Source: Linanthus parryae
Lineage: Eukaryota > Streptophyta > Magnoliopsida > Ericales > Polemoniaceae
Length of the DNA: 64,000 nt
Assembly (NCBI GenBank): GCA_023055425.1
Contig: JALGPY010000007.1
Coordinates: 17,618,001 to 17,682,000, forward strand
Reading direction: 5' to 3'
The notes under the pieces are model-generated. The model made no database searches. It was not told the origin of the DNA and saw only the letters and a program-made list of their open reading frames with translations. Position numbers and translations under genes: made by a program. Below are positions 11,007 through 20,996 of the stretch, one piece after another. The stretch's first letter is position 1; each line of letters opens with the position of its first letter.

Positions 11007-11425
11007 TTACTCTTCACTTAGAAAATGGTCTTCCTTACCTCATTTGTATTTTGTACCACGAACTATGTGACATGTGGCATATGGCTAAAAGGCTACTAAA
11101 TAGATGGCCTCTCTTGATGGCCTAGGTCCGGTTGCAACTATAACTTGGTCCGGGTAAGTATCAGCCGGTTCCGGGTGTACCATAACCGGATCCGGCTTTG
11201 TCATCCGGAACCGTTTGACTTCCCGCAATAATTCATATTTGAGCTCAGATTTTAAAAAATAAATCTATTTAAAAATTTAGTTTACCCAAACAATGTCAAG
11301 ATATGTAATCAATGCATTCACCTCTTAAATTTTTTATTGTCATTTACTTGAACGTGTATATTTTTTCACTCAATACTGTGAATCACACATAAATATTGAC
11401 AACTTTTGGAGATTTGAGATTTCCA

Positions 11426-11960
11426 CACTACAAGAATCTACCTATTAGGAACAAACAATTTTTGCAGCTAAATATCATTTTTTCCTCCTTAAGTGTATTT
11501 TGCGACGAGAAGTATTTCGCGCAAGTTGTGGCTAAAAGTTCAGCAGGAAAAGTTTTTTGGGACAAAAATTTAAAATTGTCTCAAAAGACATTAATTTTGA
11601 CAAGAAATAGTATATTTTGTTGAAAATAGTATATCAAATTTCCTCCCTAAAGAGTATCTTATGCAAGGACAACTTCGTCCTTAAAGAAATTTTGCATAAC
11701 TTATTTTTCTCCCCGACAAAAAATTCCTCCCTAAAAATTAGCTTTAGAGATGAAAGTTTTGTCTTCAAAATAATTTTTAGAACTCAATTTCCTCACCAAA
11801 AATATATTTCCTCCCTAAATAGTACCTCTTGGAACAAAAAGTTTGTCCCTGAAAGAATTTCTTACAACTTACTTTCCTCCCTAAAACATATTTCCTTCCT
11901 AAAACAAACATTTACCAACAAAAATTCTGGGCTTCAAAAGAAGTTTTAACAACTAAATTT
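11426..11960. mobile_element. CACTA-type terminus with degenerate subterminal repeats (partial)
   Basis: CACTACAAGAATC at 11426 matches the conserved terminus of CACTA (En/Spm) elements. It is followed by several degenerate copies of a unit with 'tttcctccctaaa' and 'aaagaaattt' up to about 11960, the arrangement of CACTA subterminal repeats. No matching right terminus (TGTAGTG) was found nearby, so this appears to be a truncated end. Confidence 0.5.
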
Positions 11961-12182
11961 ATGTCTACAAATGTACATTTTAAAACAATAGTGTCCCAAA
12001 ACCAACTACAACACCACAAATAAGCAATTATTTTGCATTACACTAAAGAGTGAAATGTCTAATAACAAATTCAAATGAGTTTGAATTCAAATGATCCAAA
12101 CAAATAAGTTTGGCAGTGCATTACATTCAATCATACAACTAAAAGGCTGGAAGTCTCCTGCATAAGTTTGGTAGTGTATAGT

Positions 12183-12697
12183 TGATGCAGGATGGATTTG
12201 GTGGAGATACGCGTCAGCTTCAGATAAACTGTTTCGGTCCAGACGCAGAATCAGGGTCAGAATTGAAGGATGTCCGATTTGCACGAAGTCATACATTATT
12301 TTGAGTGGAAACGACATTCTAAAAAGAACCCGTGATAAATTACGGACACCGCCCTCATTTGTTCAAAATCGACTGTTTAGGGGTCGAAATCTGAAGTTTT
12401 CTATTTTTAGTATATTAATTTAGGATTTTGATTTGAACCCAATTTGGGTGGAAATTTTTAGCTGGGTGTTTAATTAGGTTAGAATAATTATTTAGCATTA
12501 ATTTTAGAATTTTTTCCATATTTTAGTATTTTCAGCTATTTAAGTCCGACTTGTGGATTAACTTTGATATGCTATGAATTATTGAATTTTTTTCAGAACC
12601 TAGAGAGGTTATTCCCCTAGTGTTTTTTTCATGATTTTCCTTTCTAAATCGTTGCTTCTTGCTGCTCGCCACACGCCTTGATTCAATTCGGCGTCAG
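12183..12697 (+). repeat. 5' LTR (515 bp) of the small LTR element
   Basis: Starts TGATGCAGGA, ends GGCGTCA, and is closely similar to 13338-13848. A 'gggtcgaaatctg' block and 'tatttaagtcc' (a candidate promoter element) occur in both copies. Confidence 0.92.
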
Positions 12698-12700
12698 TTT

Positions 12701-12712
12701 GGTATCAGAGCT
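12701..12712 (+). other. PBS, initiator Met tRNA type
   Basis: TGGTATCAGAGC, three bases after the 5' LTR end. Confidence 0.9.
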
Positions 12713-12747
12713 CATAGCTCCGTGGGAAGAAGATCGTCATAACCATA

Positions 12748-13308
12748 GTGCGTGGACGACCTGGCGGCTGCGGGCAGGTTCCGGCTGAGGAAGCCCCCCA
12801 ACGGGAATGTAACGTCCATGACGTTATGATGATACAAGATCTTCAAAGGCAGATTGCAGACCTAACCCATGGCCTTGCGGTGCGGTATTTGCAGCAGCAG
12901 GTTGCAAATTTAACTCGACACTTAGCGGCACGGGAATTCGAGGATTGCAATGCCTTTAATCAAGATTCGCAGCCCGCGTTCGAGATCCGCTACGACAGTG
13001 ATTCCGGTGGACGGAAGGAGGGTTATGGAGGAGCGATTTTGAAGACTGACGCGTCAGATTATTCCGGTACGTTAGTAGTTGAACATATTTATGGTGGTGC
13101 AATATTTTATAAGCGTATTTCAAGTTCAATCGATAGTTATGTAGACTGGAATAAACCACCAGTTTATGATAACTATGGAGACGAAGATGAAGATGATGAT
13201 GTGAAAATTGGAATAGCGGAATCGTTGGTGTATCCCTTCAAGTTCTCATCTTACTTTAGTGATCCGTTCTTGGTGGAGACCTTCTTTCATGAACCTAAGT
13301 TGAACTAG
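12748..13308 (+). CDS. Gag-like protein of the small LTR element
   Basis: A 186-codon frame filling most of the interior. Residues 1-75 are an N-terminal Gag-like part: a basic start (MRGRPGGCGQVPAEEAPQRE), then two similar amphipathic segments (MIQDLQRQIADLTHGLAVR and LQQQVANLTRHLAAREFED) that probably form a coiled coil. The middle is G/D/S-rich. The C-terminal third is acidic (NYGDEDEDDDVKIG) and resembles the linker before protease in Gypsy polyproteins. The central capsid domain and zinc knuckle are missing, so it looks like the two ends of a Gypsy Gag joined by deletion. The frame begins 36 bases after the PBS and stops 29 bases before the 3' LTR. Whether it is translated, or trans-packaged by a larger relative, is inference. 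Confidence 0.75.
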   Translation: MRGRPGGCGQVPAEEAPQRECNVHDVMMIQDLQRQIADLTHGLAVRYLQQQVANLTRHLAAREFEDCNAFNQDSQPAFEIRYDSDSGGRKEGYGGAILKTDASDYSGTLVVEHIYGGAIFYKRISSSIDSYVDWNKPPVYDNYGDEDEDDDVKIGIAESLVYPFKFSSYFSDPFLVETFFHEPKLN

Positions 13309-13337
13309 AGGACGAGTTCTTTTGAAGAGGGGGTGAC

Positions 13338-13848
13338 TGATGCAGGATTGATTTGGTGGAGATACGCGTCAGCTTCAGAGAAATAATTTCGGTCCAGACG
13401 CAGAATCAGGGGCAGAATTGAAGGATGTCCGATTTGCACGAAATCATATATTATTTTGAGTGGAAACGACATTCTAAAAAGAACCTGTGATAAATCACGG
13501 GCACCGCCCTGATTTGGTCAAAATCGACTGTTTAGGGGTCGAGATCTGCAGTTTTCTATTTTTAGAATATTTATTTAATAATTAGGATTTTGATTTGCGC
13601 CCAATTTGGGTGGAAATTTTAACTGAGTGTTTAATTAGGTTAGAATAATTATTTAGCATCCATATTTAGAATATTTAGTATTTTCAGCTATTTAAGTCCG
13701 GCTTGTGGACTGATTTTGATATTCTATGAATTATTGAAGTTTTTTTCAGAACCTAGAGAGGTTATTCCCCTAGTGTTTTTTCATGAATTTCCTTTCTAAA
13801 TCGTTGCTTCTTGCTGCTCGCCACACCCCTTGATTCAATTCGGCGTCA
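13338..13848 (+). repeat. 3' LTR (511 bp) of the small LTR element
   Basis: Same termini as the 5' LTR. It is preceded by the purine-rich tract AAGAGGGGGTGAC (about 13325-13337), a suitable plus-strand primer site. Confidence 0.92.
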
Positions 13849-13853
13849 ATAGT

Positions 13854-15747
13854 CTCCTCCATAGGTGTGGAAGTTCTCCAAAAGCCTGGAAGCAACAAGC
13901 AAGGTCAATCAGCTCAAAATGACAAATTTTAGCAATAAATTAGTGTATCTCATACCAGATTCAAGAAACAAACAAGTACCGTCACTACCCAGATTCATGA
14001 CTAGCAATGTATCACTACCGAGATTCAAGAAATAGAGGAAACAAACAGGTACCATCACTTTTGCGTATCTCGTACCATTGCGGATATATGACGATAATTT
14101 CAAGAGTTAACTACGAAAATTAGGCAATAAAATGGGAAGTTCACAACCAAAAAGTCAAGTAAAGACAAAAATGAAAACAGAGCGGTGCTTTTTACTCGTC
14201 AGCTACAAACAGACCATCAAAGTAGAAGCTTCAAGAACTGCTTAAGAGGAAAATCTCATGTGAGATGTTCAATAAAACTAGCTTACTACATAATTAATCT
14301 GATAGGACGATTTATAAATCTACCACGGCAGTACATGACATTATTGTCTTAGAATTATTTGAAAAAATTTAGAAAATTTTCTTCCAATTACATTTAAATT
14401 CACAGAGGTCCGAGTCTGGCAGAATTGACCCAAAACTAAGAATTGGAAACTTCATTATAGCTCTGTGGTATGGTCTGGCATGGTCATGGCACTATGCGTT
14501 TACCCCATCTTCTTAATCCTTATGCAAATTACCCGTGACCTTCCCTTAATCCTATGTAACTATCCCAAAATTAATTAGAAAATAGAAAGCTTCCTCCAAC
14601 ACTTACCTATATGTTCCAGGGCAACAACATCATCTACCTCTGTAGTTTTTTATCCATACACACATTCTATGGTCATGCTATACTTATATAAATTAAGAAT
14701 GTGTAATGGATATGAGGAAGGAAGGAGTGATGGGCTGAATCACTCACCAGGCTAGTACGTTTAATAAAGGTGCTCTTGAACCATCAACAATAGAAGACGA
14801 ATATAACAAAGTGTATAATGTACATGATAAGGATCAACTACAATTTTTGATTCACAATTTGAATCGCGATTTAAAAAATATGCAAGCCAGCACTTTAGGC
14901 ATAGTTGAACTAACCTTTCTATTGATGATGCCCTCTTCTGCATATTTTATCATCATACTGTACCCAATCCTGCAAGAGATAATCTGCACAACCCAATCAA
15001 GTAAGAAATTACATATTCAATTCACATTTTGGACTGAACGAATATTAAAGTACATGTCTTTGACGGAACATATTATGTTAAAGTTAAGTGACCAGCTATA
15101 ATAACTATGATTCAAAGATTATCTAAACATGCTCGTTATCGAGAGCCAACAAGTTGCTATTTCTAATAGTAAAGTGTTCAAGAATATCTATGTGCTACAT
15201 GAGTTTGATAAGCTCCTGTTTCACGACCCAGATAGCTGTTGGGCCGCTTGTGGGAATCCAAGAAATCACAAGTTAGAGGTTTATAATTTTAGGCTTGGTG
15301 TGTTTTAGCATACATATATTCATTCTTAAGCCAAAAAAAATTATTTTCGGAATACCTGAACTGCCATGAGACAATGGAAGATTAAAAACTGGTTTATCCA
15401 AACCATCAGTTATTGTTATTTTGATTAACAAAAAAAAGCAGACTATTTTACTTTTATTTGTGTCATCTATTTCGATCTCAAAGGAATTTCATTAAAGTGT
15501 GATAAAGGAAATCAAAGTTAATTTCACTTACCGATGAAGGCACGATGAGACGTAGGCGCTGCTGGTTCGTCGAAAACAAAGGTTCCAAAGACCTGTCATT
15601 TACCTCTATGTATGATAGCCATTAATGATCCTTGAGAAACTTGATTGAAGGATATAACAAATTAACATTTTTTTGTAATAAGCTGAAAATAACACAATGA
15701 AACATTTTGTGCCTAAAATTTTCTCACTAAATCAATGATTCATGTAG
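13854..15747. other. Intergenic; no supported gene, one exon-like segment at 15532-15592 (minus)
   Basis: A short imperfect direct repeat ('gattcaagaaa...caaacaagtaccgtcact') occupies 13960-14080. On the minus strand, 15532-15592 is flanked by a good acceptor (ATGACAG) and donor (GTAAGTG) and reads GTFVFDEPAAPTSHRAF, but no other exons of such a gene were found. The rest shows nothing recognisable. Confidence 0.35.
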
Positions 15748-17712
15748 TGCCAGTATTAGTTGTAACTTTTTTTTTGAGAAATATAGCCCACACATTAGTT
15801 AATATTTTTTTTCATTGTTCTATACTAATTATAATACTAGTACTAAATACTAAATGATGAAAAAAATTGGGCTTAATACTCTAAATTATTCCTCGATTAA
15901 GTTGATTCTGACTTTTCATACGTACCTGACTGAGGAATTAATTCGACACAATACCGAACACATTATTAGTTATGTTGCAGCGAACTTAATGTAATCGTAT
16001 CGGGTTAATAATAATTAGTGAGCTTGCGAGGCACCAAACGTGCCCCAAAAATGATGAATGAAATTACGAGACCGACGAATATTGTTGAGAATAAAACTGT
16101 TGCTCCAACAGGACTTAGCGAGCTTATTTGCATGTCACGTGACAACATGACCCAAACTTTTCTCTATTGAGAAAACACTTCCGAGTGTTAATCTCAACTC
16201 TAGTCCAGCATTAATCCTCGCCCGTCGCCTCTTTGTCGCCGCCGTAAGAAAGCTCGTCGGAGAGATCCAATTGACTGCTGCTTCCTTCCCACTCGTCAGA
16301 ATCAGTAAGTATCTATGAACTTCCGAACTTTAATTCATCAAATCCCTACTTTACTCATTTCACCTACAATTGCGTCACTCAAATCGCGAGACCCTTTTTG
16401 AGATGTGATGGTTCCGGATTGTGGTTTTGAAAAACAAAACTCGTTTCTGATATGGGTTGTTGAAATTAGGGTGAAACTCTCATGTTTGCTAAATCTGATT
16501 TTTATGAACTGGGACTGAATTGATCTTGTTCGTTCTTGACTCATTTAGTTGTTTGGACAACTCACTGAATTCCAGAAGATGAATTGGGGCAAATTCACTT
16601 TGATCATGTTTGTGTTTGTGTGTGATTAATCAAGTTTCTAAGTTGGAAAATTTCAATTATGATACGGATAGGCATCCATCGGGCGACAGGGCTACGCGAC
16701 GGGGAACACGAGCTCGGCACCCTCCGGATTATCTCAAAGAATATGTTTGGATCTAGTGTTTCTTTAGTCATTCGTTTATTTTATATTATTATGTAGTTTA
16801 TTTAAGTTAAGGGGAGGGTAGCATATTTAATTATTTTAGGAGGGTGGATAGTGTCTTTTACAATTTTATTTGCACTACAAAAACATTACTGCCGATTGTT
16901 TTTCATTATCAATCAATCAAAGAAGAAAATTTGTGTGTGTTGAATTAAAACCCTAGTGTTCGTGTATATGGAGGCTGAATAGTGTCTAGAATTACTATCC
17001 CATATCAGAAACGAGTTTAGTTTCCAAAACCACAATCTGGAACATGAAGATCTATCACTACTCAAAAAGGGTCTCGCAATTTCAATGATGAAATTGTAGG
17101 TAAAATGAGTAAAAGTAGTGATTTTGATTAATTAGAGTTTGGAAGTTCATAGACACTAACCGATTCTGGCGACTGAGGATGAAGCAGCGGAGAATTGGAT
17201 CTCTCCGACGAGCTCTGTTACGACCGTCGCCACGACGGCCGCGGACTTTCATGCTGGACTAGAGTTGAGAGTAACACTCGGAAGTGTTCTCTCAATAGAG
17301 CAGAGATCGAGTGATGTTTGTCACATGACATGAATAGAAGCCCGCTAAATCCTGTTTAGAGCGACAGTTTTATTGTCCACCATATTCCTCGGTCTCGTAA
17401 TTTTATTTCATCATTTTTGTGGCACATTTGGTGCTCCACAAGCTCACTAATTAATATTAACCGGGTAGGATTATATTAGGTTCGCTGAAATATAACTAAT
17501 AATGTTTGTTAGGTATTGTGTCAAATTAATTCCTCGGTCAGGTACAAAAAAAAAATCATAATCAACTAATCGGGGACTAATTTGGTGTATTAAGCACAAT
17601 TTTTTATTATTTGGTATTTAGCACTAGTATTACAATTAGTACAGAACAATTAAACAAAACATTAACTAATATATGGGCTATATTTAATCAAACTACATCT
17701 AATACTGCAAAT
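15748..17712. repeat. Large inverted repeat (two arms of about 730 bp, loop of about 510 bp)
   Basis: The left arm (about 15748-16475) and right arm (about 16985-17712) are reverse complements with scattered differences. Matching blocks include 'gagttgagattaacactcggaagtgtt' against its complement, 'ctcgtttctgatatggg', 'ggcactaaatact/agtatttagt' and 'ccacacattagttaatat'. The arms contain a GC-rich leader followed by CAGTAAGTAT (16300-16309), which looks like a 5' UTR exon and splice donor; the two copies point toward each other. No transposon termini were identified, so it may be either a foldback element or an inverted gene-fragment duplication. Confidence 0.8.
16640..16975 (+). pseudogene. 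3' end of an LTR retrotransposon polyprotein plus LTR-like sequence in the inverted-repeat loop
   Basis: From 16658 a short frame ends RHPPDYLKEYVWI then TAG at 16754-16756, resembling the basic C-terminus of LTR-element polyproteins. It is followed by AT-rich sequence that could be a partial 3' LTR up to about 16975. It has no upstream polymerase, so only the tail has survived. Confidence 0.4.
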
Positions 17713-18006
17713 ATTGACAAACTAGCCATTACAGACTTACAGTTCTCCAAAATTTGTCAATAATTCTCTGTGATTCACAATACCGAGTGAAAAAAGTATA
17801 AACGTTCAAGTAAATGACAATCCAAAAGTAAACAGGTGAATGCATGCATTGATTACATATCTTGTACACTTCATCGAGAGCATGACAGTCATTTAGCATA
17901 GCAATACTCTTTAAACCTAATTTTCCCTGAAACTTAAACTAATATTACTGCTCAAAATAATTAATATTATCTTATTACTATGTAAATTACATGATAAATT
18001 AATTAC

Positions 18007-18270
18007 CACCTACTTGGTCTGTTTTTTCTGAATCGTCCTACTTTGATTTTTAACCCGTAACTAGGTTACTTTGACTCGGTTATTTAGATAACAAAACGGT
18101 ATAATTTTTTGACAATTTTTTATGATATTGTAGAGGAAAGTTAACTTTACAAGACCGTGCAAAGATTAAAAAATTCTTGTATTATTTTACTGATCAAATT
18201 ACAGGATCAAAGTGACTCAATGAATAGTAACAAAAGTGAAGTAGACTGAAAGAGAAGAAACAGAGATAGT
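18007..18270. mobile_element. Degenerate Stowaway-type MITE
   Basis: Most of its length aligns by eye with the better-preserved element at 33519-33778: shared blocks are 'aacccgtaac', 'gtcactttgactcgg', 'aattttttgacaatttttt', 'tgcaaagatta' and 'gaaacagagatagt'. The right terminus is conserved; the left is eroded. Confidence 0.6.
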
Positions 18271-18299
18271 CTGTGTTATGTGGTTGCAATAATGATGTA

Positions 18300-18490
18300 T
18301 TAATATATATACTGTGTAAATTACATGATGCACATTAATAGTTATGTGAGCTTTGACCAATTGATTGTGTTACTTAAGTACTAATTTTTGCCTATGCATT
18401 CAAATATTTATAGTCCGAATTAGCAAAATATTTATTAAATGGATTTCTTTTACCCAGTGGGACAATGTTGGATAGCCATTATCGATAGTT
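18300..18490 (+). repeat. Dispersed repeat R1, copy 3 (truncated)
   Basis: Shares 'actgtgtaaattacatgatg' with copy 1 and 'cccagtgggacaatgttggatagcca' in degenerate form with copy 2. It stops at the T-rich tract where the Copia remnant begins. Confidence 0.5.
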
Positions 18491-20199
18491 TTTTTTTTTT
18501 TGTTTTTTTGTTTTTTTTAAGATGGAACATTTATTTGTGAATTAAATGTAAAGATACAGAAGCATGATTAGAAAATTAATTATAAGGAAAACGTGACATA
18601 AGACATGCTTCACACAAAGTACCATGAGCTTTCACTGAAACACATTTTAAACATTTTACACACTAAGATGAGATAGAGTTGGAGGGGTTCCCAATACGAG
18701 AATACCATAAGTAGGCTTGAACTCTTTGACCCAAGAAGTCTTGGGGACAAGATTTAAGAGGAAGAGAAGACATTTGATAGATGTCATTTTTACTTGGTCC
18801 CCGATAAACTATTATGCGAGTTTCCAAATCCAAGATGCAAAATGAAGTTTTATAAAAAATAAATCGGAGTATTTTGTTCTTGCAGAACTTATTGACGATA
18901 AAGAATTAGCAGACAGTGGTGGCACATGAAGAGTATTGGACAGAAAATAAAAGTTACCAGAGTATTGAATAAGAAAAGTTCTTACAGTATCGATTGTCAC
19001 CTGATATGGCCTAGAATAAGGTTCGGAGAGAGATATTAGAGGCATGGAGAGAAATTGCGAAAATCAGCAGTTATGTGGTTTGAGGAGCCTTTGTGTGTCA
19101 ACCAAACTTTAGGAGAGGGAAATTGTTGTTGTGTAGAGGTTGCTGTCATGGCGAAGAGCTGCCCTGGTGGAATCCTGCCTTGATATGAATAGTCCATACG
19201 ATGCGAGCAGTCAAGTGATGTGTGATAGTCATTGCCACAAATTTGGCAAGAGACCGATCCTCAGCCACCTCGACCTAATCCACCAGTTCCCCCTTGATTC
19301 GAACCGTCTAGAATACCCTCAAACCGATAACTAACTATCTCCATGACCCGAACCGGATCCAGCGCAATAACCTGAACCATACCCGATACCATATCTGTAT
19401 CTAGACCAGAATTCGGATCCATAACCAAAATTAGGGTTAGACCCAGATAAAAAAGCAGGGCGACCGCCACGAGAGTCGGATAGACCACCGCCCCCACCGC
19501 AGTAACCAGATCGACCACCACCACGGTGACCGGATGGAGATCGACCACCACGACCGCCTCTAGTGGTGTAGAAGGCCATCAGATTAGGGTTCGAAGAATC
19601 AGAGGTGCGTGAGATTCAAGCATGGATTCTTCAGATTTCAAAAGAACATGGAGTTCCTCGAACGATGTAGGATCAGATCGAGTGCGTAAAGAGGAACGCA
19701 AGGAATTTACTCGGTGGGAAGGCTGTTTAGGGTATATAGAAGCATATCCTCATCGTCGTTGAGAACGGAAGAGACAAATAGCTTGTTGCGAATGGTCTTT
19801 AGTTTCTACATGTAGGAATCGATTGAATCTGATCCTTTTTCAAGGGTTTGGAGATCTGATTTCAACCGTAAAATGTTAGACCGAGTGAGAGATGCATATC
19901 TACGATCAAGAACGAGCCAAGTAGAATGATAGGTGAGAGACCCAATCACCTGTGTCAAGGCCTCTTGGGAGAGAGTAGCGTTAAGGATCGTGAGGAGCGC
20001 TTGGTCATGTAAAGTCCAGGCGGTAAATGCCATATTAGGGGTGGTGGTGCCATCGGCGGCAGTGAGAAACTCAGCTAGACAAGAGAGAGACCCATCCAAT
20101 TTGAAGGGTAAAAGTTTATGAATGTTAGTAAAAAATTTAAATCGGTGTGGAAGTCGGGAAAGAGGCGGTGGAGAGAGCCATTTCCGTGTTCTGATACTA
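18491..20199 (-). pseudogene. Ty1/Copia element remnant: Gag and protease-region fragments
   Basis: Running leftward from the PBS near 20190-20200, Gag pieces are ILNATLSQEALTQVIG, LDRRYASLTRSNILRLK and SDSIDSYM (19806-20099), then an RGG/G-rich tail (19331-19579; RGGRGGRSPSGHRGGGRSGY). A later piece at 18812-19045 has NTLHVPPLSANSLSSISS, the strand that follows the protease in Copia polyproteins. Stops at about 19803 and several frame changes break it, and the Gag N-terminal region around the NYVVW motif is deleted. Integrase and RT are absent. The left edge is a T-rich tract (18489-18519); on the minus strand this is an A-rich end, so insertion as a truncated polyadenylated copy is possible. 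Confidence 0.75.
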
Positions 20200-20482
20200 T
20201 GATTGCAGATTTAGGGTTTTGGTGTATTGAACAGAGAAGATGAACAAGAGAGAAAAAAGAGAGGCACATAATATACATTCATTGTATTGCCCTAAATGGC
20301 TGAAAGAGAGGTTATATAGAGAATAGCTAAACAGTCGGAAATACTAGGGTTAGTCAAAATCGTATTTACGTAAGGGCCGTTATAAATATGGGCTTGATAC
20401 AGAATGAACCAGACTTTGTCTAAAATTATTTGGCCCATGTTTGGGCTGAATGAGACAAGCCCAATATATCTATTAGTCTCCA
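20200..20482 (-). repeat. Probable 5' LTR of the Copia remnant
   Basis: Begins on the plus strand TGATTGCAGATTTAGGG directly beside a degenerate PBS (minus TAGTATCAGAAC) and may end at ...GTCTCCA. No partner LTR exists, so the right boundary is tentative. Confidence 0.45.
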
Positions 20483-20996
20483 CTGCCCTTCGCAAATTCC
20501 CCCTCGATTTCTCCTCATCAGTAAGTTTTACTGAATTCAGACCAGAGTCAGAATTCAGTCGTCCGACCACCAGCGCCTCCACCGCCTTCGCCATCAATCA
20601 TCAATATGTTTTCTTCTAAATTTGCTTCGTGTTGTTTCAAAATGTTAGCCAAAACTAATGATCTGGTCAGGGCTTTAGATCTATCGATCCCAAAGTCTAT
20701 GATATCATTTTTGGATAACCAGCGTGCATGATTCTGCTCATGTTTAGTGATCGATTTTCTTCATGACTGATCTAGATTCTGGTTCGATTGCCTCAGTTTT
20801 TTTTGCTCAATTGATTTATGTTGTGGAGTTACAGAGCAAATTAGACATTGTCCTTTTTGGTTATTCTCAATTGTCGTTTGATGGATTTCATTTTTCTGAA
20901 CATCATCATCAATGCCAATGATTAAAAATACAATTATAAAAGATCCCCTTCGTGTGTAAACTTAACTAAATTTTGGCGCGTGCATATATCATGTCA
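20483..20996 (+). pseudogene. F-box locus fragment E: 5' leader and first-intron remnant
   Basis: Aligns with the leader region of F-box copy A: a C-rich leader, CATCAGTAAGTTTT donor (20517-20530), then the intron block 'cttcgtgttgtttcaa', 'gatctggtcagggctttagatcta' and 'ttttggcgcg' (compare 23920-24420). It ends where unit A begins. No coding exon follows. Confidence 0.65.

Larger units (their letters stand above)
12183..13848 (+). mobile_element. Complete non-autonomous LTR retrotransposon (TR-GAG/TRIM-like), 1666 bp
   Basis: Two LTRs (12183-12697 and 13338-13848) start TGATGCAGGA and end TTCAATTCGGCGTCA. A PBS for initiator Met tRNA follows the first. ATAGT flanks the element on both sides (12178-12182 and 13849-13853), a clean 5-bp target duplication. 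The interior is only 640 bp and has one 186-codon ORF with no protease, integrase or polymerase domain, so mobility must depend on a partner element. The LTRs differ by scattered substitutions and small indels, so the insertion is not very recent. Confidence 0.93.

Noticed and set aside
11617..11949. 110-codon plus-strand ORF
   Set aside because: It coincides with the degenerate subterminal repeats of the CACTA end; the open frame is a by-product of the repeat unit.
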